Source: Blastomussa wellsi | Lineage: Eukaryota; Cnidaria; Anthozoa; Scleractinia; Plerogyridae | DNA: 64,000 nt | Assembly: GCA_947652115.1 (NCBI GenBank) | Contig: OX393561.1 | Location: 4,910,031-4,974,030, forward strand | Direction of reading: 5' to 3' | Shown here: piece by piece, positions 23,544 to 33,218 of the stretch | Numbering within the stretch: the first letter of the stretch is position 1 | How the letters are laid out: every line of letters begins with the position of its first letter | The notes under the pieces: model-generated | Told to the model about the DNA's origin: nothing | The model's database searches: none | What the model saw: the letters and a program-made list of their open reading frames with translations, nothing else | Position numbers and translations under genes: made by a program

Positions 23544-23937
23544 TTTTTTATTATTTTTTGACATTTCAAGCGTACCACGCTTGTATTTGTATTTTTATTC
23601 ATCGTTTTTTACCTTTTATCTTTTTATCTCTTAATCATATGCACGGAGACCTTCACACTTACATTGACTATATAATGAACACACGAAATGTACTTTATTT
23701 GAATTTGAAAATGATGGCATGGAGCTGTCGAAACGTCATTCTTTGATATCGCTAGTTTTTATTCTTATTTGTCAATAAGTAAAGAGAATCGATAATTCCT
23801 GCTTTGCTATAAATTATTTACTTTCTATTCGTTGGGAATCGTCGTGACGACAAGTTCCTGGACCTGATTCAGTCAGTTACAGTGTTTGCTTCTCTTGTTC
23901 GTTTACTTACTGTACTTACGTCACATTAGGAATATAG

Positions 23938-24198
23938 ATGTATTTTGCCCTGCTGTGGTGTTTGCTCTTTGGAGCGGCAATATGTTTGGGAGTACCGGAT
24001 GGTTCTCTTGACTCGGACGCGGAGAGGATTTAAAAAGAACTAGAAGAAGTCATTCTCAAGGAGCTGGGCTTGAAAACTCTCCAAAGGTGACGAAATAAGA
24101 GAGAGAAAGTGCACTGAAAAATTTAATCGGCTCGCAAAAAGAAGTCAGTGAATCTGAGAGCAACGAAGAAGATTCCAGCATGGAATTCCAAAATGAAG
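23938..24198 (+). pseudogene. Broken signal-peptide exon of a gene C duplicate (D)
   Basis: The exon aligns with the gene C signal exon from ATG to the GAAG/GTTTGT donor at 24198/24199. A TAA at 24031-24033 stops it after 31 codons. A 1-base deletion near 24078-24082 (ACTCCTCCA in C, ACTCTCCA here) and a further in-frame TAA-type change downstream confirm decay. No matching ligand exon is found before the viral module begins near 25 kb. The 3' half was therefore deleted or displaced. Signal peptide residues themselves remain well conserved. Confidence 0.85.
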
Positions 24199-24589
24199 GT
24201 TTGTATAGGAGAGGATTTAAGAGACATACGCTGTTTAACAGACAATTTGCTATGGCGGTACGTTTTGAGGAGGTAGGGTTGATGTAATAGGGGGATTCAA
24301 GCTGACGTCATTGTTTACCTTTTTGTCATTAGCATACGGTTTGGCGTACAGAAGGCAACATGTTAGATATGAATGAACTCCAAACAGTTAAAAAGCTAGT
24401 GAAATTTAGTATATGGTGAAATTTTTAGCTTTTTGCGTGTAATATTCAAGGAGAAATTGTCTTTCAAAACCTCCAAAATTTCTGGCTGGCAGAAACGCTA
24501 ATGAGCCCATACATTCTCTGTAAAATATTGAGTTTTAAATCAGTTTTAAAACCCGCGTCAGACAAAAAGGATTCAATACAGCGAGCTGA

Positions 24590-25065
24590 CCCACAAAAAG
24601 AGGATGGTTCTAGCACACTTTGAGAAATCAAAAATTTGAGGGTTCTGGCACAGCTGGTGTAAGGAGTGACAGGGTGTGGATTAACAAAAAATATTAGGGT
24701 TCTGGCACAGTTTTGTGTCAGGAGTGCCAGCGTGCGGCAGGGGGGTGGTGGCAGGGGTGCCACAGGGGGCGGTGCCAGGGGTTGTGGCAGGGGGTGACAG
24801 GGGGAAGGTGCCGGGTTGGTAGCTTGAGGTGTGCCAAGCGGAGGACAAAGGACAAACAAACCAAGCTCGCGAAGCGGCGGGCAAACCAAGCTCGCGAAGC
24901 GGCGGGCAAACCAAGCGGCGGACAAAGGACAAACAAACCAAGCTCGCGAAGCGGCGGGCAAACCAAGAGGAGGACAAACCAGCCAAGAGCCAATGGACGG
25001 CGAAACAACAAACCAAGCGAGGGAATGGACGGCGAAAGTGAGACAAACAAACGAGAGTGAAAAAT
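24590..25065 (+). repeat. Tandem repeats at the left edge of the viral module
   Basis: Three degenerate units of about 60-65 bases carry GGTTCTGGCACAG or its variant. They are followed by a strongly G-rich stretch (24718-24825) with many GGGG runs. Next comes a minisatellite built on AAACCAAGCTCGCGAAGCGG and GGACAAAGGACAAACAAACC (24836-24970) and GAATGGACGGCGAAA-type units to 25040. Long frames across this stretch are repeat artefacts, open in several frames and on both strands. Confidence 0.75.
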
Positions 25066-25190
25066 AGCGTGACCCGCCGGAGTGGCATATTCCCTGTTGA
25101 AGAAATGCATGCACATGTAATATTGTGACGGCAGTGTGTGTCAGAATTAATTTTCCATTTGAAGAAATATCATCACAAGAATATACGAAC

Positions 25191-25552
25191 ATGGCAAACC
25201 AAGAAGGAGAAAACAAGTGCAATCTTTCCGAGTCAATTCAAAACCTCCCTCCAGAACTCCGGGAGCGAATTTGCAAGGAATTAATCGCAATCAAAGTCAA
25301 GGAGCGATTGGATCTCGGTTTTAAATATGTGCATAAGACTTATTTCTGCAAAAAGAAAACGAGTTTTTTGCCCCTTTTTGCCACAGATGTGAACAGTTTA
25401 CAAAAGTTATCGTTTGTACATGCAGGGTAAATGGATGCAGGCTAAATGGATTATGCTCTACATGTCATGAAAATGGCGTGGAACATTTTATAGGCGACAC
25501 TTATTATTTTGATGATAACGAATTCTATGAGTATATCCTAAAATACATTTGA
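25191..25552 (+). pseudogene. Small protein with N-terminal helical motif and C-terminal zinc-binding motif, frameshifted
   Basis: The start frame (MANQEGEN onward) contains SIQNLPPELRERICKELIAI, a helical motif seen in a multicopy cnidarian protein family of unknown function, and ends at 25430. A different frame from about 25431 continues with a CX6CX2C-type cluster, GVEHFIG, and an acidic aromatic tail to the TGA at 25552. The two halves therefore look like one gene broken by at least one frameshift. It may be cargo of the adjoining viral module or an unrelated dispersed gene. The function is unknown. Confidence 0.5.
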
Positions 25553-25862
25553 TCCGCGCTGGCGTGAATGGGTTTTTTCCCAAAGGAAAGGAGAAATTTC
25601 AGCTACCAAATTTTGCACAAGCTGCTCAAAGCGCACGACGATCAGAATCCACCTCGGCCATTGCCTCAACAACTTGTTGAGTTATCCGTCTGACCTCGCT
25701 CTGCCAAACGGGCGTTGAAAGTTCCTTGAAAATGAAGAAAAGCGTGTGGAAAAGCAGAAGCATTTTCCAAAGTTCTGCCAAGCTTCAAACGTTGGAACTT
25801 TTTTTTCGCAGATCAACCAGTGGTCAAAGAGAGAAAGATTTTTCTTTTTTTCGATTCAAAGT
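25553..25862. other. Spacer without a supported gene
   Basis: There are short fragments with glutamic-acid/lysine-rich coding character but no start-to-stop gene. Confidence 0.35.
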
Positions 25863-26499
25863 TTAGTTCAAATTTGCGTTGGACGCCGACATTTTTTTCA
25901 GAAACTCTTTCCGAAGTTCGACGCGAAGCTGTTTTTTTATCGTTTCCATATTCGGAGAATCGGAAGGTTTTTCCGCGAAATTTTCTAGCAATCTTTCTTT
26001 TAATTCACGATATTTTTCCATTTCACAAGAGATCATTTTGAATTCAGCGTCGGAAACATCGCCGTCATCCAGAGCTTGGGAAACGGAGTTTTTGATAGAG
26101 TCGTGTTTTGCTTGAGCCAAAGCTTGAATTTTTGTATGTTTTTTGACTTTCCTCTCAAGTTTCCTGTTAACAGCAGCAAGGCCAGTCGAAGCAAACCCAA
26201 GGAGGGCGGCAATTACGGCGACAGGCGCTCCAACAACAATTCCGACGCCCGTTAAAGAACTTGCGACGGCACCAGAAGAAAGGAATGCACTTCCAACGCC
26301 GAGAGACACCGCGGAATAGTGAATCACTTTGCGGGCTTTCGTGTATTTTTTCAAAACAACTCTTCGGTGTTCAACCTCATCGGAGATTTCTTTTTCAATT
26401 TTGGAGATCTCACCAAGACGGAAATTTTTGGTTCTTTCCAGTGGGGGAGCTCAGGATAAATGGGCGGAGCACTCGGCAACACATTTGACGAAGACATGG
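25863..26499 (-). pseudogene. Viral-module membrane protein with coiled-coil tail, frameshifted near the start
   Basis: The long frame (26354-25863, 163 residues) has a hydrophobic, glycine/alanine-rich stretch at residues 14-60 that would form one or two membrane helices. A charged helical tail follows with DDGDVSDAEFKMI and an ERLLENF segment. Upstream, another frame from an ATG at 26499 encodes a proline-rich N-terminus and runs out near 26360. A single frameshift around 26425 therefore probably separates the two parts. I do not recognise a function. It is a candidate virion membrane or minor structural protein by position only. Confidence 0.5.
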
Positions 26500-26659
26500 T
26501 ATAAAAATTTCAATTTATTTCTAAAAGGAAATAAATTGGGTACCCATGAAAGTCAAACAGTTCGCCATTTTCATTTTTGACAGAGATGTTTAAACAATTA
26601 ACTTCTCTGGTTTTATTTGTGTCTCTCAGAACAAGCTCCCCGCTATGATAAGAAACTTT

Positions 26660-27172
26660 TTAATAAGGTTTGCCTTTTATGTCAAAGCTCGCAAGAACAC
26701 TCCAGCGCTTACCATTAAAAAGGTTGTGCTCGCTGTCCACTAAATCGCAGTGGATAAAATAAAAGTTCTCAGTTTTTAAACCATAGAGGGTTATTTGCTT
26801 GTCATTTTTGGCGACAATATCAAAAAGTTTTTTCATTTTGTCGGAAACATCAAAATCTGTGACATTTTTTTCTTTATTTGGGGTTATGATAAGTGCTCTA
26901 CCGAATGGGTCCATCTTTGCAGAAAATATTTTGTCTTTGAAACCTTCGTTGAAAAAGTTTTGGATATTTTCGAAAGAATAGTTGCCAGGAAGCAAAAGAG
27001 TTTCTTTTCTAGACTGCCCAAACGTTACTAACACTTTCCCCGTTTCTTCTAAGTTGTGCCACGAGTTGTAAAGCGAACAACCCAGCAGGCGTATATATCT
27101 CGGGTTCTGAATTGGATTGTCAAAGTAATCAGTGTGATCGTTTTCTGTTGTAACAATTGTAAGCACAACCAT
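26660..27172 (-). CDS. Conserved protein of the viral module, unknown function
   Basis: 170 residues from an ATG at 27172 (MVVLTIVTTEN). A longer upstream extension to 27430 is open but overlaps the divergent gene at 27226 and is unlikely to be used. The protein begins with a beta-rich stretch (NPRYIRLLGCSLYNSW), has a mixed alpha/beta middle, and ends in DSEHNLFNGKRWSVLASFDI. It has no membrane segment or catalytic motif that I recognise. Small beta-rich proteins next to a capsid gene are often minor capsid or penton-type proteins in such viruses; that assignment is only inference. No stop or frameshift is seen. Confidence 0.6.
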   Translation of the reverse strand: MVVLTIVTTENDHTDYFDNPIQNPRYIRLLGCSLYNSWHNLEETGKVLVTFGQSRKETLLLPGNYSFENIQNFFNEGFKDKIFSAKMDPFGRALIITPNKEKNVTDFDVSDKMKKLFDIVAKNDKQITLYGLKTENFYFIHCDLVDSEHNLFNGKRWSVLASFDIKGKPY

Positions 27173-27225
27173 TTTATTTTGTTCCGAGCAAATTTTCAAT
27201 TGAAAAATAACAGGGAAAAAAGAAA

Positions 27226-28831
27226 ATGAACATCTGGAAAACCGCAAACGAACAGGCTTCTTCTGTGTTTGACTATCTTGGAAAAGTAGCACAGGCTTCC
27301 AAGGCGAAGTTAGCACAAACCAAGGCGTGGGCAGCTTTTTCTGCACGGTTTCCAAGGGCAGACAAAAGTCAATTTGAAGCCCAGGTATTTTTGCGCCGGA
27401 CCACACGGCAACAGCCGAAATATTTTTCAAAGAGGGTCCAGGCAGTCTGCAAAGTGTATTTGGTTCAGATCCAGAACATTGGAGCGCAGGAATGAAAAAA
27501 GCGCTGGGTTTGGTTGGCGGAGCCTTTGACGGTTTCCCTTACCAACTGACGCCCCTCCCAGAGAAAAGACCGCTGGCGGTTCCAGCAGTTGATTTTCATG
27601 ACGCGGCGCCGAGTTTGAAAAAAATATTCAACAAAGAAATCAAAATTTATGTCACCGCTGAAAAGTATTTTACAACAAAGTTCAGAGAGGTTTTCCAAAA
27701 GGAACAGCTGAAGTTCGAAACGTCAAAGCCCGCGAAAAAATGGTTGGCGGGCCCCAATCTATCTTTTTGGGACCAGCAGCTGAATTTCGCGGTGTGGTGT
27801 GCGACGGCAGGCTGCGGCATTTCACGAGAAGTATTTGACAGCACAATGCTACCGCCGCAGCTGCGGGCTTTTTATATTTTCCACGTGTATTTTACAGTTC
27901 GCCGAATCCTCTTTCAGCTCGGAGGAATACAAAGCGTTGGCGCACTGCCGGGTGACCCGACATGGAGTCAGTTCGACAATCATTTCGACGAAGCTTCGCG
28001 GGAAAGATTGTGCGCGGAGTTCAACGTTCCACCATCAACAGATTTCCGGTGGACGAACGGCCCGAACCACGGACTAGGCAGCGTTTATATTTATTGCCAC
28101 GATCGATCAACGACGAGGACCCAAGAGCGTCTGAAAAAGGAATTTCAGTTTGTTTTATAAGAAACGACGCCGCGGAAGAGCAATTCAATTGGTTCGCGCC
28201 CAAAAACTCGGCAGGTTTGACCCAGGCGGGTTTGTCGCGAATTAACTAGTCGATAGAGGCGTTCGTTTATTGCGGCTTGGGCGCGCAAGTAAACGTCCGC
28301 AGCAGCATTCTGGGGGCGGGAGGCAGAGCAAAAGAAGCGCAGAGCGAGTTCAACGTCTTGGTGGAAAATTCAGTGAGACAACCCGACCTGGCGAAAAGCG
28401 TGCAGCGTTATCAGCTGACGGTGGATGAAGCCAAGGTTCGGCTAAATCTGGCTGTGTGCCCGGGGGCTTGGTTAATGCCAGGGCATATGGTGATCAACAC
28501 AGAAAGCATGGTTGGATATAACAACCAGTTGAAACAAGCGGTGCAAGGCATGAAACTGGGGATAAACAACGAGGTAAACACGAGCACGAAAAAAGTTGGT
28601 GTTCAGCACATGGACGGTGAGAGACCGAAAATTGACCGGCCAAACAGTCACCCTTCCAATCCCCTTCACAAAGCAGCCACAGCTGAAAGAAGAAAAGATC
28701 CAAAACATGTTGGCACAGCAGAAGAAGTGCAAACACCCGCGGCTGGCTCAGACAGCCATCTCAACAATAAAATTGCTGCCACTGTTGGCGCGATTGCAGT
28801 TGCGGGGTTGGCATTCTTCGCGTTGCGCTAG
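27226..28831 (+). pseudogene. Large conserved protein of the viral module, broken at least three times
   Basis: Coding similarity continues through three frames. The start frame at 27226 reads to about 27385. A second frame then carries most of the middle, including 27492-28130 with a cysteine/tryptophan-rich stretch (NFAVWCATAGCGISREVF) and FYIFHVYFTVRRILFQLGGI. A third frame follows from about 28130, interrupted by an in-frame TAG at 28247-28249, and continues 28250-28831. The C-terminus has a basic proline-rich linker and one membrane helix (IAATVGAIAVAGLAFFALR). The unbroken length would be near 530 residues. The function is not recognised. Its position opposite the small conserved gene suggests a structural or membrane-anchored virion protein. 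Confidence 0.6.
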
Positions 28832-29817
28832 CGTTTTTTGAAATTCTCGACCAGAAACGCAACCGCAGCCAAAATCAGAAGCCAAACGTGCTCCGCCAGA
28901 AAAGAGACGACCTCCCCAGCAGCTTTGAAAAGGAAATAAACGATCGAGCCAATTAACCCGGGAAGGATTCCAGCAAGTTTTTTTCCGAGCTCTTTCAAAC
29001 CATTTCCGAGTCCTTTGGCGGTTGCTTTCAGTGAGTTGTTGATTGTGCTAACAACAGCGCCAATCGTAACACCAGCAGCAAGAAGAACAGCCGTGACGGT
29101 CACGCCGTATTTCTTGAAGATCTCTTTTACGCGCTCACGCAGCGGCATCCCTTCTTCAAGGCGCTCCCTTTCGTTTTCAAGCGCATTTCGCTGTTCTGTC
29201 CTTGCCCGAATCTTTTCACGCGCTTGCTCTCTCAGCGCAGATTGCTCATTTTCATCATTGGCGATTTCTTGGTTCTCTTGAATTTCTTTGTAAATTTCGT
29301 CGATTTCTTTATCTTTTTCTTGAATTAATGCCCCCCTCTCTGGTCCAAGTATTTTCATAACTGATTTTGGTAATTTTGGGTTTAACGTTTTACCGTCCGG
29401 TAGGAAGAGAGGTGTCTCGCCACCTTTTGGACCAATAACAACAACTCTTCCAGGGTATCTTTTTTTTAAGACCTCAAGTGTCAAAAAGTTACCATCTTTC
29501 CCATATTGAGTGTGCGTTTCCATCAAGGTTTGGTTCGCAAGATCAATTTTAACAGAATCAGGGTTAAAAACCCGCATACCTGGAGGGCATCTTTCAATGA
29601 AAGAGGTTTCCGCAGTGCCGCCGCGTTCAGGTGGCCTATTCATCGTTGTTGTTCTCATTGGAAATTCTTCGCCACTTGGTCCGGGAGTTGATGACCCACC
29701 AGGCTCACCAAAAGGCATTGTCCCGTGTGCATCGTCACGATCGTCGTCGTCGTCGTCACGATCGTCTGTGTGTTCCATGAGAGGGTCTCTCTCACCAAAC
29801 TCTCCACCTTCCGCCAT
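28828..29817 (-). CDS. Viral-module protein with acidic N-terminus, coiled coil and C-terminal membrane helices
   Basis: 329 residues without a break. Residues 10-35 are very acidic (a DDRDDDDDDRDDA run). The middle contains a glycine/proline-rich part (VVIGPKGGETPLFLPDG). About residues 165-225 form a charged coiled coil (EKDKEIDEIYKEIQENQEIA). From about 235 on, alternating hydrophobic stretches would make two or three membrane or amphipathic helices, ending LAAVAFLVENFKKR. It is transcribed divergently from the capsid-like gene across a 39-base A/T-rich spacer that likely holds both promoters. Its last codons overlap the end of the preceding gene on the opposite strand by 4 bases. The function is unknown; a virion membrane-associated protein is plausible. 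Confidence 0.6.
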   Translation of the reverse strand: MAEGGEFGERDPLMEHTDDRDDDDDDRDDAHGTMPFGEPGGSSTPGPSGEEFPMRTTTMNRPPERGGTAETSFIERCPPGMRVFNPDSVKIDLANQTLMETHTQYGKDGNFLTLEVLKKRYPGRVVVIGPKGGETPLFLPDGKTLNPKLPKSVMKILGPERGALIQEKDKEIDEIYKEIQENQEIANDENEQSALREQAREKIRARTEQRNALENERERLEEGMPLRERVKEIFKKYGVTVTAVLLAAGVTIGAVVSTINNSLKATAKGLGNGLKELGKKLAGILPGLIGSIVYFLFKAAGEVVSFLAEHVWLLILAAVAFLVENFKKR

Positions 29818-29856
29818 TGTCTATTGAATAAAAATTTTTTTCTGTTTAATATACAA

Positions 29857-31107
29857 ATGGAAGTGCAAGCAAACCTTCGTCCAACATACAGAGAAAAAAC
29901 ACCCGGCGCGATGAAAGCCGAGCGCACGGTCAAGCGCATCACCTTTGATCGAAGCGAAGCCAACCCTGGCGAGCTCCTGAATATTTTCGTGCCCAAACTG
30001 AATGAGCACGAGGTCCTCGTTCCAGGCTCTCTCGGGCTGCTATTCAACATCGATCTTTCTGGAGGTGACGCGGACAACTTCCTCGTTCAAAACGTCACGC
30101 GGGCTCTTGTTGACAAGATGGTTGTGAAGTACGGTGGAGAGACACTGCAGCACACGGTGAATTATGACATCTACAAGATCTGGGAGGACCTTTTCATCTC
30201 GCAGGAGGAGCGGGACAACATGCTTCTCGACGGAATTCCAAGCGAAGACCTCTGCAAGATCCGCTCAAATACTGAGGATAAGAAAACCTCGGGTGTCGAC
30301 GCGGAAAACGCGCTTGCCAAAGTTTACGGAACGAAATACCGGATCCGACTGGACCACCAGATCCTGAAAGACCACGGAGTCTTTTATCCCCAAGCCCTCT
30401 TTCACAACCTCGTTTTTGAGTTGAAACTTGCACCAGCTTCACAGGTTGTCAAAGGCTCTGATCCGGAGAGACTGCAGTACAAGCTGAAAAACATCCAGCT
30501 TGAGTACGAAATGATAAGAAGCAAGACCTTGGCGGACGAGGCAAGTAGTGTTTACGCCTCGGGAAAGGAGTTCTTTTACGACCACGTGGTGCGGGAACAG
30601 GTGGTCACATTTGCAAAAAACGCTGACTCAAGGATTAACCTCAGAGTGAACCCTCAGAGAAAATCCCTGAAAGGAATACTTCTTCTCTTCATTGAGCCAT
30701 ACATAGCCGGTACCAGGGATTCAGAAAAGTTCATCAACCCAGACCTCACGAAAGTCGCTGTTACGGTGAATGGCTCCCCCAACATGCTCTACAACAACGG
30801 CATCGAAGGAAAAGATTTTTGAGGTGAAGTTGACCGCTTCTTAGGCAAGGCAAAAAACAAAACACAGAACATGAATCTGAAAAAGTTCTGGAGCGAAGAC
30901 AAGTTCGGTCTTCTGATCGATTTGCGCCCAATGGCGGCTCACACAATGCACGGCAGCGGCACTCGCCTCGTGAACGCACAAGATGGGGTTCAGCTCGAGC
31001 TCGAGCGAAATAAAAGCGGCTCAGGCAATGTGAACTGTCACGTTTTCGTGATCAGCGACGCGCAAATGAATATATTGGAAAAACAATTAGAATCTGTGCA
31101 TTTCTAA
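29857..31107 (+). pseudogene. Major capsid-like protein, interrupted by an in-frame stop
   Basis: From an ATG at 29857 the frame runs 321 codons to a TGA at 30820-30822. It then continues open in the same frame to TAA at 31105-31107. The distal 95 codons (KFWSEDKFGLLIDLR, HGSGTRLV, NCHVFVISDAQ) are as well conserved in character as the proximal part, so the stop is probably a point mutation in a protein of about 416 residues. The beta-rich composition and proximity to the packaging ATPase fit a capsid protein of the double-jelly-roll group. The distal part resembles a family known in animal genomes from Polinton-type elements. The capsid role is inferred from context and family resemblance, not from a visible active site. 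Confidence 0.65.
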
Positions 31108-31108
31108 T

Positions 31109-31603
31109 ATGGATCCAAACAACATACCGTTCAACGCTCTGATCGTTGGCCCGACAAATTCAGGGAAATCGCAGTTTGTGCTCATCTGCCCGACATTCGC
31201 GCATAACAAAACTTTTCATCGTTTCGCTTTGGCGGAGCCGCGTTTTTATGTAATCATTTGCGAACAACACCAAGTGGAACCCTGGTTGAAGATTGTATGC
31301 GTGTTTTTGGAGGGCTCCAACGCTCTCATAATCCTCGATGACTGTGCAGCCACGAAAGATGTGAAAAAGCGCTCAGGCCCGCTGGTAAATCTTGATTTTT
31401 CTGCCCGACATATTGGCATCAGTGTTTGGGTGCTTACGCAGGAGATGACCAGCATCACAGCTTCTTTCCGCGAAAACGTGGCTGCGCTTGTGCTTTTCTA
31501 CACGCCCTCGTGGAAGACTTTGCAGGCTGTTTTTGAAGATTACGCTGGCGAACTTTATCGAGATGAGTTCAAAGAATATGTTTCGAAGTTGAAAAAAAAA
31601 TAA
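31109..31603 (+). CDS. FtsK/A32-like genome-packaging ATPase, shortened
   Basis: 164 residues start 2 bases after the capsid-like frame ends. Walker A is GPTNSGKS at residues 14-21. Walker B is ALIILDD at 72-78. A WVLTQEM stretch near 112 fits the sensor-type motif of this ATPase group, followed by TSITASFRENV. Such enzymes pump viral DNA into the capsid. The protein is well below the roughly 220-260 residues usual for the group. The spacing between Walker A and the next hydrophobic strand looks compressed (SQFVLICPTFAHN), suggesting internal in-frame deletions. ATPase activity of this copy is therefore doubtful. Confidence 0.75.
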   Translation: MDPNNIPFNALIVGPTNSGKSQFVLICPTFAHNKTFHRFALAEPRFYVIICEQHQVEPWLKIVCVFLEGSNALIILDDCAATKDVKKRSGPLVNLDFSARHIGISVWVLTQEMTSITASFRENVAALVLFYTPSWKTLQAVFEDYAGELYRDEFKEYVSKLKKK

Positions 31604-31686
31604 GTTTTCCTTCCTTGTGTTCGCTCTCGGCACCCTTTCGGAATAAAATTTGTTCGCAATTAAAAAAAGAAACCAATATAGACAAA

Positions 31687-32151
31687 ATGAGTGCTTTCGA
31701 AGACGTCCACATGACCGATGTTGATTTCGAAGACGTCGCGATGACCGACGTTTTGAACTTGCTTGAAGCTGAGCCAACCAGCAAGCCCGGCGATGTCTCT
31801 GGATTGCAGCTTGATATTCCCGCTCTTCGTGAGCAGCTGGCCGTGCTGGTTTCGGCAGGAAAAGCGTGCGTGCAACTGTCGCACGATCAGGTCAAGCGCC
31901 TCTCCGACAAAGATGTTCAGAATTACATCAAACGTTTGGAGGCCTTTGAGGGCTCAAAGACATCTGATAGATTGATCGATGGCTTCATTTTTCTTGTGTC
32001 CAAAGCGGTTGGAATGGTCGCCAAAGTCAAAGACTACGAAGTTTATCAAAAAGAACTCAGAAACTCCTATTTAATCAAGATCTCACAAAACTTGCTGGCC
32101 GCATTGCACTCACGTGCGGACATTTTCTCTCAACAGCCGACGCGGCGCTGA
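31687..32151 (+). CDS. Viral-module helical protein, unknown function
   Basis: 154 residues without a break. The N-terminus has two acidic repeats (FEDVHMTDVDFEDVAMTDV). The remainder is predicted helical with LREQLAVLVSAGKACVQLSHDQ and a hydrophobic patch (IDGFIFLVSKAVGMVAKV). It contains no cysteine-based motif and no clear membrane anchor. It lies downstream of the ATPase in the same orientation with an A-rich spacer, so it may belong to the same late structural cluster. Confidence 0.5.
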   Translation: MSAFEDVHMTDVDFEDVAMTDVLNLLEAEPTSKPGDVSGLQLDIPALREQLAVLVSAGKACVQLSHDQVKRLSDKDVQNYIKRLEAFEGSKTSDRLIDGFIFLVSKAVGMVAKVKDYEVYQKELRNSYLIKISQNLLAALHSRADIFSQQPTRR

Positions 32152-32317
32152 TCACAATAAAAAACATTGATTGGGAAAGCGAAGGAAAAGAAAAACCGGA
32201 AGATTCCTCACCAACCGCTGAGCTTTCCTCACCAACCGCTGAATAATTCCTCAGAAATATTCAACAATTCCTCACAAAAATTTTTTTTATTAAACATTTG
32301 TTTCCAAATATATAACA

Positions 32318-32776
32318 ATGGTTGAAGAACAAACGTCCGCGAAAGCAAGCACTCTTCCAATGGAAAGCCAAGTAACTTCACAAACTCCGAGCGCTGCCAC
32401 AAAGCCCCACAAAAATCCCAAGCGAGTGGCTGCTGGTAGACTAGTTGCTCAAAGAACTCGTTTGGCCCGCGAAGCACAGAAAAAAGCTCTCGAGAAAATG
32501 GCAAACGAAAAAAAATCTGCACCTGATCCTCCTGCGCCTGCGCCTGCGCCCTCAGAGCCCGCTGCAGATGATTCCAAAGGCGGAAATTGGTTCAGCACAA
32601 CCCAATGGATAGGTATCTTTGGAATTGCCACAACGCTCCTTCCGGTTTATATCAAGCGTGAAGACATCAAAGCCTTTTTTTGGCCAACTGCGCCGGCACC
32701 TGCGCCAGCACCTGCGCCACAGGTGATGCAAGAATCTCCACCGCAACCCAAAAAAGGCATTCGCTATATGGACTGA
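32318..32776 (+). CDS. Viral-module small membrane protein with Pro-Ala repeats
   Basis: 152 residues. The N-terminal half is basic (KPHKNPKRVAAGRLVAQRTR) and is followed by an APAPAP-type linker. One probable membrane helix is at about 95-112 (WIGIFGIATTLLPVYIK), and a second Pro-Ala run (APAPAPAPAPQ) lies near the C-terminus. A T/A-rich stretch before the ATG (AAAAATTTTTTTTATTAAAC) resembles other intergenic spacers of the module. The function is unknown; it is probably membrane associated. Confidence 0.5.
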   Translation: MVEEQTSAKASTLPMESQVTSQTPSAATKPHKNPKRVAAGRLVAQRTRLAREAQKKALEKMANEKKSAPDPPAPAPAPSEPAADDSKGGNWFSTTQWIGIFGIATTLLPVYIKREDIKAFFWPTAPAPAPAPAPQVMQESPPQPKKGIRYMD

Positions 32777-32818
32777 GTGGGGGGAAAATTCATTTGAATA
32801 TATTTTGCAGAATATAAA

Positions 32819-33175
32819 ATGCCGAAAATCAGCTTAACCCCGTTTGCGATAAGCACCTCAGTAGCAACAGGCATCGGCCTATTTTGGTGGTATTTCACAA
32901 ATTGCTGCTTTAAAAGTGTCCTTTGGCTTGTCAAAAATCCTGATCTCACGTCTGCGGAGGAAAATGTGGAAGATTCGGAAAGTGAGGAAGATGCGCCATT
33001 GGTAAAGTTTATTTGGAGACTGTTAAAAATACTTTTGGAAAATGCGGAAGTGCAAAATGTTCAAGAAAAGGAAGAGCTAATTAGGGAATTGGAAAATGTG
33101 GAAGCTAGGTGTTCAAGAAAGGACAGAGTTACTTTGGAAATTGCACAGATTTTCTTTGGAAAATTTTCCAATTAA
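32819..33175 (+). CDS. Viral-module small membrane protein with acidic tail
   Basis: 118 residues. An N-terminal hydrophobic segment (about residues 8-38, ISTSVATGIGLFWWYF) would span a membrane. The rest is charged and helical (EENVEDSESEEDAP, VQEKEELIRELENVEARC). No known family was recognised. Confidence 0.4.
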   Translation: MPKISLTPFAISTSVATGIGLFWWYFTNCCFKSVLWLVKNPDLTSAEENVEDSESEEDAPLVKFIWRLLKILLENAEVQNVQEKEELIRELENVEARCSRKDRVTLEIAQIFFGKFSN

Positions 33176-33218
33176 ATAATTTTCTCTCTTTCTATAAAAA
33201 ATTTCCAATTTGACCAAC

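Larger units (their letters stand above)
22336..23777 (+). mobile_element. Penelope-like retroelement, 5' part lost in an assembly gap
   Basis: This segment interrupts the block duplication between the leader of D and its signal exon. It carries the end of a reverse transcriptase-type protein with a GIY-YIG nuclease domain. It ends in a 3' region containing GCTGTCGAAACGTCATT at about 23724-23740, the kind of terminal motif found in Penelope-like elements. The N-run 22446-22645 hides part of it, and the 5' border is inferred only from where the duplicated blocks stop matching. Confidence 0.7.

Noticed and set aside
23701..23745. Second hammerhead ribozyme at the 3' end of the Penelope-like element
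   Set aside because: GCTGTCGAAACGTCATT is suggestive, but the CUGANGA part is not convincingly present (AATGATGG), so I did not call it as a ribozyme.
24681..25222. Overlapping frames of 70-250 codons on both strands
   Set aside because: They fall in a minisatellite and G-rich tract, are open in several frames, and have repetitive composition.
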